Below the pieces are notes generated by a model. That model was not told the origin of the DNA. It saw nothing but the letters and a program-made list of their open reading frames with translations, and ran no database searches. Below, piece after piece: positions 36,660 through 44,296 of a DNA stretch of 64,000 nucleotides; position 1 is the stretch's first letter; every line of letters starts with the position of its first letter. The translations under genes were made by a program, and so were the position numbers. The stretch is from Harmothoe impar (Eukaryota > Annelida > Polychaeta > Phyllodocida > Polynoidae), in NCBI GenBank assembly GCA_947462335.1, contig OX381704.1, positions 45,016,942-45,080,941 on the forward strand, written 5' to 3'.

Positions 36660-37715
36660 ATTTATGGGGTGCCAACTGTTCATGAAAGAAAATTCAAATA
36701 GATTTTTTTTTTTTTAGTATCAGATTAATGCAACTACAAGTCGTGACAGCACTTAAAGCATTCTATTTGCATTAATATGAATGGTGGCCACCTTATGGGG
36801 TGCCAAATATTCATGAAAGAAAAATTGATAAGAATTTGTTTTTTATTAGCATTAAATTGATGCAACTACAATTCGAGATTGCATTTCAAGCATCGGGGCA
36901 TTCAATGAATGGTAGTCATCTTAAATATATGGGGTGCCAACTGTTCATAAATAAAAAAAAGAATAGAATTAGTTTTTTTATCAGTATCAGATTAATGCAA
37001 CTACAATTTGTGATTGCACTTAAAGCATTGTGGCATACAATGACTGGTAGTCACCTTGAATGTATGGGGTGCCAACTGTTCATGAAAGAAAAAAAAGAAA
37101 GTTTTTTTTTTAAGAATCAAATTAATGCAACAGCAACTCAAGATTGCATTTAAGCATTATGGCATTGAATGATTGGTGGCCATCTTGAACCTATGGGGTG
37201 CCAACTCTTCATGAAAAAAACAACTAAATTGGATGTTTTTAACAGTTTAAAATTAATGCAACTACATTTCAAGATTGCATTTAAAGCATTGTGGCATTCA
37301 ATGAATGGTGGCCATCCTAAACCTATGGGGTACCAACTGTGTTTGAAAAAGGTATCAAATAGAAATGTTCTTATATAGATATCAAATTAATGCAACTACA
37401 ATTCTTCATTGCACTGAAAGCATTGTGGCATTTAGTAAATGGTAGCCATCTTGAATGGGTTGAATGAAGGAAAAATCAAATAGGATTTGTTTTTTTGATA
37501 GTATCAAATTAATGCAACTACAAGTCAAGATTGCATTTCAAGCATTGGGACATTCAATAAGTGATAGCCATCTTGAATCTATGGGATGCCAACTGTTCAT
37601 GAAAGAAAAATAGAATAGATTTTTTTTTATTAGTATCAAACTACTGCAACTGCAATTCGAGATTACATTGAAAGCATGGTGGCATTCAATCAATGGTTGC
37701 AATCTTAAATTTCGA
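36660..37715 (+). repeat. 131-bp satellite, eight units
   Basis: Each unit has TATGGGGTGCCAACTGTTCA, a GAAAGAAAAA stretch, a run of T, ATTAATGCAACTACAATT, GATTGCATTTAAAGCATTG and TGGTGGCCATCTTGAA. The GGGGTGCCAA word starts at about 36,666, 36,797, 36,931, 37,066, 37,195 and 37,327, degenerate at 37,456, and again at 37,583, so unit length varies from 127 to 135 bp. Several units keep open frames only because the unit has few stop codons; I do not regard them as coding. Confidence 0.85.
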
Positions 37716-38299
37716 AATGAACATACACACAGACATATAGGCATGAACATGGTGTTCTCCTTCATATAGATATTCATGGATTTCTACTTCTAATAAATAT
37801 AGCTTTCTGTTACATGGATGTCGATGTCCAGTTTTAGATATATATATCCATATAGTGCATTGGAGTGCTATAATGTTGGACTGCTGTATATTTATAATTA
37901 TTTATGGCCAAATCAGGATAGATACACAATACACAGTATATTGACAAACACAATCATTTTAGCATGAGAAAAGAATTCTTTTAGTTCAGAAAAGCCTAAC
38001 ATGCAACTGGACATTTGGTCCTGCTACACTTGTGAATCTGCTGGACCGGTGGCATTTTAGGAGGACATTGCCACTGTCCTGCATGTTTTCGCAAAGACTG
38101 ATAGTGGAGCAACTGTATTTCCGTGGGAATTGGTAGTTTATCAATTTTCAGCACCTGCATCCCCAAAATAAACTATAAGGAATTTTCTGGTGAGATGTAT
38201 TTTCTGTATTCCTAATAAAAAAAACGTGTTTTTTTTTTACAAAATTGTAAAAAAAAAAAAAAGTTCTTTTTTTTATTCCTCCAAACTTATTTAGATAGC

Positions 38300-38362
38300 C
38301 GGTCATAGACGGCACCCGGTCATAGACGGCACCCCGTCATAGACGGCACCCCGTCATAGACA
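38300..38362 (+). repeat. 18-bp tandem repeat, about 3.5 units
   Basis: The word GGTCATAGACGGCACCC repeats with an 18-base period (GGTCATAGACGGCACCC, then CGTCATAGACGGCACCC twice, then CGTCATAGAC). Confidence 0.75.
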
Positions 38363-39070
38363 AACACATTGGCCCAAGTTTGTGAGACACAGCCCTATCA
38401 TCACCACAGAAATGTCTCAGGCTTCTCACAGGTTGGCAGCCCTGCTTTTTATACATAGATCCCACTTGAAAAAGTATCCTTACAATTAAATTCCTAAGGG
38501 ATCTATAGTTAATGTTACAGTTGCCCCCACACGAAAATGATTACGTTTACACCCCTGCGCGCCCCTGTACTCCACTCACCAGCTACTGCAACAGGCCTGT
38601 AATACACTACTAGTACTAGTATTTGGAATGTTTAAAAGGTCCCTGCAGTAGTCGTGGTGCTGGCGTAAGGGGAGGTGCAGTCATTGATTGACATACAGAT
38701 CCAACTACCTGTGCGTTCTCCATCAGTAGTCTAGGGGTGCCAAATGACCCGAGGGAGGAGTGGGAGACCCGGGACCACTTGTAGGATGGGAGACCCTAGT
38801 CAAGGGCCTAGAGAAAGGAGTGATCCTGGAAGAAGAGTAGTAGACCCTATAGGAAGCAATGGGAGGTCTTGACAGCAGGTTAGGGGGCCTTGTATAACGG
38901 AAAGCAGATGCTAGAACAGGTTAGAAGGGTCTTAGAACCTGAAGGTGATTCAACAATGAAAGGTAATCCTGGGAACCGTGGAAAAACAGTTGATGACATT
39001 GGAAAAGAGAAATTGTTGGCAGAGGACCATGGACCAAATCTCTTTTTTGAACATCTGGCTCTTCTGTGCT

Positions 39071-39083
39071 TGACCTCTGACCT
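39071..39083 (-). promoter_or_regulatory. Perfect DR1 element
   Basis: TGACCT-C-TGACCT, which on the minus strand is AGGTCA-G-AGGTCA. The spacer base is the same as in the DR1 sites at 31,744 and 32,723. Confidence 0.45.
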
Positions 39084-39128
39084 TCATATGATAGTGTAGA
39101 TCAGCATGTAAACAAATTATAACTATAC

Positions 39129-39431
39129 TGAATCTGGGACCTGCTGGCGAGGCTCCCAACTGTGAGGTCATTATGGTCCACATTGATAATATAAATTAAG
39201 ATATAGACACCACCTACCCTAAGTGTCATTTACAGGCACTATCAATAAACTTTGTATCCTCTTGGTTACCAAATTTACTTCCCATTTTACGAACACACAC
39301 CTTGAAGATACCGCCAGCTCCACCCCACTTTTTATTGCCCTGTTCATTCCTCTAAGACATTGGGTATCCAGTCCAGCTGTGAGCTCATTAGGCAAGCCCT
39401 TTGTCGGCCTCGCCAGCAGGTCCCAGATTCA
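39129..39431. repeat. Inverted repeat with 25-bp perfect arms
   Basis: Arms at 39,129-39,153 (TGAATCTGGGACCTGCTGGC and on) and 39,407-39,431 are exact reverse complements, 253 bp apart. The right arm ends just before the retrotransposon relic begins. No known element is recognised between them. Confidence 0.7.
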
Positions 39432-39439
39432 ACATTTCA

Positions 39440-40600
39440 TTGCCCCCTTTAAAGCTTGAAAGGGTATCTGTCTTTAACTATCTAGGAATCATGTTGAATG
39501 ATAAATTGGATTTTAGCAGCCATGAGGATAAAGTATATAATAATATATTAGGTAAGCTGCATCAATTTGGAAATATACATACATATTTGGACATCCCTGA
39601 TGCACTTACTATTTATAAAACTATGATCCTCCCTTTGATGGACTACATGGATATTATATGGGACAAGCATACTGTAGCCTTCTCCCGTAGGTTTCAACTG
39701 TTACAAAATAGAGCATTGAGAATTGTATATAAAGTAAGACTTGGTCCAAACCCTCTGTATAACACAGATCAGCTCCATGAAATAAGCAACTGTAAGTCTC
39801 TTAGAGACAGGAGGAATATGCATCTATTATTTTTTGCCTTTACTTTGCAATACAAACCTAATATCGTAGACCAAAGGTTTGCAAACACACGATATAACAC
39901 GGGATTACGATACATTCAGAGATTTACAAGAAATCCTGTAATTTATAATTGCCTCTTTGAGAGGGCAATACGCCATTGGAACAAACTCAAACCCGACATT
40001 ATCAAACTGCCCTCGTTAAAACTTTTCAAACTCAAAATAAAGAAAACTCATCCCCAGTGCTATATGATAAACCCTGGCATACAATATTAGGTGGTAAACA
40101 CCACCTACCCCCCCCCCTTTTTTTTTATATATCCATCTCTTATCTTATTTTTATTTTTATGTATACATCCTATATGAAATATATGTGAGTTCCAATGGCG
40201 AGACAGCCCTCCCAATTGTATGACCCATGTCTTGTATGTCACTTATAAAGTGTAGGATATATTTGGTTACCTCTGGCGACAAACCCGCTGAGAGTAGTAC
40301 TTTTAAGATGACCTAGTTTTAAGATATCAGATGACACCACAAAAACCCCTACCCCCCCCCCCCTTACCCCCCTCCCAACCCCTATATGGTATGAAAATAG
40401 GAAATATATAATAAGACATAGATGATTTTAACACAGATTTTGTATTGTCATTACACATAATTTGATGAATCTAGTTAGTCAGGCATTAGAGAAGGACCGG
40501 ATGGAGGATTGGCGTACCGCTGTAATCCAGATATCGGCTGTATACTATTTAGCATACTATGCTGTATAATACCTTAATAAAAATCTATAAAAAGAAAAAG
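39440..40600 (+). mobile_element. 5'-truncated non-LTR retrotransposon relic (LINE-C)
   Basis: An open frame to the stop at 40,088-40,090 encodes the C-terminal part of a reverse transcriptase ORF2: VFNYLGIMLNDKLDF (the conserved YLG motif after the palm), YKTMILPLMDYMDIIW, LQNRALRIVYKV and a final AIRHWNKL. The endonuclease and catalytic RT palm are missing, typical of 5' truncation. AATAAA at 40,576 and an A-rich tail to about 40,600 mark the 3' end. It is of a different family from LINE-A and LINE-B, by its different C-terminal sequence. Confidence 0.85.
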
Positions 40601-41000
40601 CTGGCATACTGCCTCAGATATATAGAACGTTCACTGTCTGCATATTTATAAAGGGTCTCCTTAGTGCATTGCACTGGTAAGATCTCAATCAAATTTGTGG
40701 CTTTTAACTGTGCTAAATTCAAAGATAAAGATCAGAAAAAATAGAAAAAGAAAAAAAAAGAAAAAAAAAGAAAGTAGTATAGCAGCTTTAAATCAACCAA
40801 CCACCCCCTCCTCCCCCCCCTGCACTGAAAATCCATAGATTGAAAGGGTTAGTCAGTACAGACTATCCTAGGTTCGTCATATGTGTGTTAGTCACAATGG
40901 CAAAGTTATATTGAAAAATGACTAAGGGGTCAGTCAGTAGTGGCTAACCTAGGTTCATCATTGCTATGTTGTATTTGTATACCACTAGTTGGGGCCATCT

Positions 41001-41056
41001 GTAAGTTATTAATATCAGGTTGGTCAGTACTTACCAACCTGACATTAATAACTTAC
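41001..41056. repeat. Hairpin with 23-bp arms
   Basis: GTAAGTTATTAATATCAGGT (plus TGG) and its reverse complement at 41,034-41,056 differ at one position, with a 10-base loop. The flanks also contain inverted words (GGCTAACCTAGGTTCATCAT on the left, ACCTAGGTTAGCC on the right), so the hairpin may be the centre of a larger fold-back repeat at about 40,840-41,110. Confidence 0.75.
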
Positions 41057-41211
41057 CTAGGTTAGCCAAAACAATGACTAACTAAGTTAGGCACTAGTGA
41101 CTGAGAGATCGATCGTATAGGGAGCCTAGGAATATCAGTGTGCATCCACCTGTCTTTGTGCTGAATAATGATGACTCTCTTATACATTACCAAGTCACCG
41201 TACAGAATATG

Positions 41212-41708
41212 TACCGTATTTCGCCGTTTATAAGCCGGGCCCCGAATATAAGCCTGCCCCGTTTATAAGCCGGGTCAAAAGTGGTTCTAGGTCTTATATA
41301 AGCCGGGGTCCGAATATAAGCCTGGTCATTGAAGGCAACTTGAATACAATTCCTTTAGGAGGGCATAACTCCACTTATAATCGGAATATTTTTACAATTC
41401 ATTTATATAAATGAAGCCAGCGTACCATCCCTTGAGCTGTGAACACTTTAGGGAAGGGCAATGTGTAAATTTGTCATGATATCATAAAAAATTACCAGAA
41501 AAAAATGTAAATATAATGAATATATACGAGAAATTTAGACAAACTGCCAGAGTGGGTCTTTGAATTAAAGAAATATAGGAGATGAAACGAATATAAGCCT
41601 GCCTCGAATATAAGCCTGCCTCGAATATAAGCCTGCCCTGTTTATAAGCAGGGTCCATTTACCATTTGAAATCAATATAAGCCCGGGCTTATAAATGGGG
41701 AAATACAG
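41212..41708. mobile_element. MITE with ACCGTATTT...TATAAGCC ends, copy 2
   Basis: It starts TACCGTATTTCGCCGTTTAT and ends TTATAAATGGGGAAATACAG. It shares TAAGCCGGGCCCCGAATATA with the nested copy at 35,597-36,005 and carries extra GAATATAAGCCTGCCTC units near the right end. Confidence 0.75.
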
Positions 41709-42335
41709 TTTTATGTATGTCTCCTCTTTAACCGTTTAAGGGATGCACAATGCCTTGAAGACCACATCCGGAGGTTTTTAATTAGCAATTTCGCTATTGT
41801 AAACAGGTACCTACGTATGTTAACTGACTTCCTATTTAACAGTAACTCCTGTAGAGCTATATTTATTTATCTATTACTTGGTTTAGTTGGGGCCACTCCA
41901 TGAGACCTTATATCTGAAATATCAGTGATTGTGCTGTCCCCAGTGAGAAGCACATGAACTACAGTACCCAATACCCAATGTGACGTCATATTGGGTGACA
42001 ACCAACCCAATGGGGGAACACTCCCTACATGTTCTGTAGTAACTGCATGTATGGGTTAACATCTTTGCTTTATATGGGTGATTGGTGCCAATTGAGGGTG
42101 AGGATGGGGATCAAAACACAGCTGTACTCAGTATGCATACATGCTCTAGGATTCCATTTTATGGTATTCCCTTAGCCCAGTGTGTGGATCAGCCGGAATT
42201 ATGACACAAGGCTAAGACAAGCGGCGAAGGCGCGGGACGGATTATCGGTAATTTTAAAAGTACCTTTTGACGTAGAGACTTGGAAACCCAGCAGTGAACC
42301 TTCGTAAAGGCTCCAACCTTCTTCCTACAGCACAG

Positions 42336-43070
42336 ATGACCACCGAACAAGGCAGGATAACGAGAAATTCGGAAAATAAACAACCACACGTCCAATTGCC
42401 AGACCGGAAGCGACCGCGTAGCCATTCTAAAATGGCGGCCACTGGCACAGATGTCAACAAACAAGCTGACGCACCGCAACCTTTTTTACCCCAGCTATCC
42501 AGTAAGTCGACACCAAATGAAATAATTGCCAAAATAAATGAATTAGACTCAAGGCAAACCGCTCAGGAAGGATTAACATCAAGGTCGCTTGATTTAATCA
42601 ACGCCATAGAAAAAAGAGTGGCGACAAACGAGGGTCAGCTAGGGGAAGCCAAAATCACCTTCGACGATATTGCCACCAAGCTAAGCCAAATCAACATTAA
42701 AACTGATAATATGGGCGCCGCAATAAAGGTGAATTCTGATGACATTGAAGTCTTGAGCGCATCAAATGCAAAACTTCAAGGTGAGAGTGATATTAGCACT
42801 GATAAACTACAAAGACTGGATATCAAAGAGAGACGTAAAGTGCTAATTATTGAAGGAATACCGGAGGACAGGCCTAAAAGCCTCAGGGATATGATTGACC
42901 AGCTACTTAGTGATCTCAAAATGCCCTATGATAACAGTATAGTCGAGTCAGCATATAGAAGAGGTCGCAAGGCAACTCCCCCCCCCCCCCCCGTGGTGGT
43001 GGAGGGGCAGCGTTCAATGGTGGAAACAGAGCACAGACTTTTAAGCCCAGAGCCTGGCAAATTGTGTTAG
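42336..43070 (+). CDS. LINE-A ORF1, N-terminal part (coiled coil and RRM-like)
   Basis: From ATG 42,336, or the later ATG 42,432 in AAAATGGCGGCC that lines up with the LINE-B start. The protein has a Lys/Arg-rich leader, a heptad-like helical segment (IIAKINELDS through VLSASNAKLQ) suggesting a trimeric coiled coil, and the RRM-like start RKVLIIEGIPED. Just after the word RRGRKATPPPP a 15-base C run (42,978-42,992) shifts the frame, and this reading ends at TAG 43,068. By comparison with LINE-B the true ORF continues in the next frame. Role: RNA-binding chaperone of the retrotransposition particle, by analogy with ORF1 proteins of other LINEs. Confidence 0.8.
   Translation: MTTEQGRITRNSENKQPHVQLPDRKRPRSHSKMAATGTDVNKQADAPQPFLPQLSSKSTPNEIIAKINELDSRQTAQEGLTSRSLDLINAIEKRVATNEGQLGEAKITFDDIATKLSQINIKTDNMGAAIKVNSDDIEVLSASNAKLQGESDISTDKLQRLDIKERRKVLIIEGIPEDRPKSLRDMIDQLLSDLKMPYDNSIVESAYRRGRKATPPPPPVVVEGQRSMVETEHRLLSPEPGKLC
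42780..42781 (+). promoter_or_regulatory. Strong 5' splice-site consensus inside LINE-A ORF1
   Basis: CTTCAAG|GTGAGAGT lies in codon phase 1. It could join to the acceptor at 44,336/44,337 (TGTCACAG|G, also phase 1) to fuse the ORF1 N-terminus to ORF2 in frame. This is an inference from motif and phase only. Confidence 0.3.
42978..42992 (+). repeat. C15 run that breaks LINE-A ORF1
   Basis: Fifteen consecutive C bases in the coding region (Pro codons). The number of C bases puts downstream coding sequence out of frame. It may be a real slippage mutation or a sequencing/assembly length error. Confidence 0.75.
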
Positions 43071-43945
43071 TCTTTAGTTCTGCCCACTATAAGTCCATGA
43101 TTTTCACACATATCCAGAACCTAAAGGGACTGGACGAGTGGAAGGGTATCCATTTATCAGACGACATTTCCAATGAAGACAAACTGATTCAAAAGGACCT
43201 GCGAGCACTGCAAGCCTTAGCCAAGTCGAAGAACATAGAGGCTACAGTAAGAGGGACATCCATTATAGTGGCTGGACAGCAGTTCAAGCACACAGAAATC
43301 GGACAGATCCCCTTTGACCTATCGCTGGAACAAGCGAAAATGGTCCCCACCCCTGACGGTTTGGCGTTCCAGAGCAGCCACGCCCCCTTCAGTAACCTCT
43401 TCAAAACAGAAATAAAATTCGAGGGCCAAACCTTCGATTCTACAGAGAGGGCGTTCTGCTCTAAAATGTGTATAATATCAAATCAAATGAGTGTCCATAG
43501 AAGGGTGATGACCGTAAGAACCCCCATGGACGCTATGTTCGCTGCTAAATTGTGTAAAAAAAACCAGGAATGGTTTGACATGGAAGAGGATGTGATGTCC
43601 AGGCTTCAAGAGATCAAGTACTCCAACCCCACCCTCCTCCAACAGCTCATTGATACCAAGGGTAAGCAGTTGTACGAGGCTACTTTAGACACTACATACG
43701 GCTGTGGGTACCACCTTGGTCAGACTGATATGATCAAGATTGAAAACATAACGCAGGGCAACAGACTTGGCGAAATCCTCATGGCGCTGAGGTATAGGCA
43801 CACCAACGAGCCTCCACTACCGACCAAAGAAGAGGCAAGACGTCTTCTACGAGAACGCCAACAAGCCCAGCAGCCTGACACCCCAGACGTGAATCCAGAT
43901 CCAGCCACAGTTCAACAACCTGAAGAGATCCAACCTGATACATAA
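43064..43945 (+). CDS. LINE-A ORF1, C-terminal part with NADAR domain
   Basis: Reads on in a new frame after the C15 run; the start given is only where this frame is clear of the other one, and no own initiation site is proposed. It carries the end of the RRM-like region (NLKGLDEWKGIHLSDDISNE) and then a NADAR/YbiA (DUF1768) domain at about residues 95-245. Visible landmarks are TPDGLAFQSSHAPFSNLF, FDSTERAF with the conserved Glu at residue 128, LYEATLDTTYGCGYHLGQ and GNRLGEILMALRY. The tryptophan usual in the WG motif is Tyr here. The tail is Gln/Pro-rich and short, without the acidic tract of LINE-B. NADAR proteins act on N-glycosidic bonds or ADP-ribosylated guanine; the role in a LINE is unknown. 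Confidence 0.82.
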   Translation: MLVFSSAHYKSMIFTHIQNLKGLDEWKGIHLSDDISNEDKLIQKDLRALQALAKSKNIEATVRGTSIIVAGQQFKHTEIGQIPFDLSLEQAKMVPTPDGLAFQSSHAPFSNLFKTEIKFEGQTFDSTERAFCSKMCIISNQMSVHRRVMTVRTPMDAMFAAKLCKKNQEWFDMEEDVMSRLQEIKYSNPTLLQQLIDTKGKQLYEATLDTTYGCGYHLGQTDMIKIENITQGNRLGEILMALRYRHTNEPPLPTKEEARRLLRERQQAQQPDTPDVNPDPATVQQPEEIQPDT

Positions 43946-44296
43946 ATGAACACTTACATATATTATACAAAATGTTCATATACCGGTATAATGTAAAGTG
44001 TGTAATTTAAAACAGAATGTATAATTTAAAGTACCGGTAACTTTACTTCACACCCAAGTACCTCTACCTGTATACATTCATTTATTCTTTTTAATGTTTT
44101 AGTACCGGTAATTCTTGTCCTCAGTCTCAAAGTGTAATCTTCAGTCAAAGACTAAACATGGAATATTATGGTGGAGGCGGCATAAAGGCCTATGTCTCAA
44201 ACATAATAAGTAGTATATTTGTACTTACCTCGATAAACAAAGGATTTTGTTTAGTAACACCAGTGTATATCTATGTACCTACTCACATAGGGTTAT

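Larger units (their letters stand above)
35498..38100. mobile_element. 2.6-kb TIR element carrying a satellite and a nested MITE
   Basis: The left tip CAGTCTTTGCGAAAAC is exactly matched in reverse complement by the right tip at 38,085-38,100. Just inside, both ends have GGACATCCGGTCCTGCA-like sequence in opposite orientations. The CAGT tip resembles hAT elements, but no convincing 8-bp target duplication is visible; only ATA flanks both sides. The interior holds a MITE (35,597-36,005) and eight copies of a 131-bp satellite. No transposase frame is visible. Confidence 0.65.
38101..39440. other. Non-coding stretch
   Basis: It includes A/T-rich homopolymers at about 38,219-38,275 and three tandem GTCATAGACGGCACCC units at 38,300-38,360. 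A perfect DR1 lies at 39,071 and the left arm of a 25-bp inverted repeat at 39,129. No gene is seen. Confidence 0.45.

Noticed and set aside
36800..37378. Two open frames of 117 and 69 codons over the 131-bp satellite
   Set aside because: The open frame follows from the low stop density of the repeated unit. Predicted peptides simply repeat with the satellite period and unit lengths break the frame.
43064..43945. A separate gene starting at 43,064
   Set aside because: That position is a GTG in mid-domain. Comparison with LINE-B shows it is the second half of ORF1 after a frameshift in a C run.
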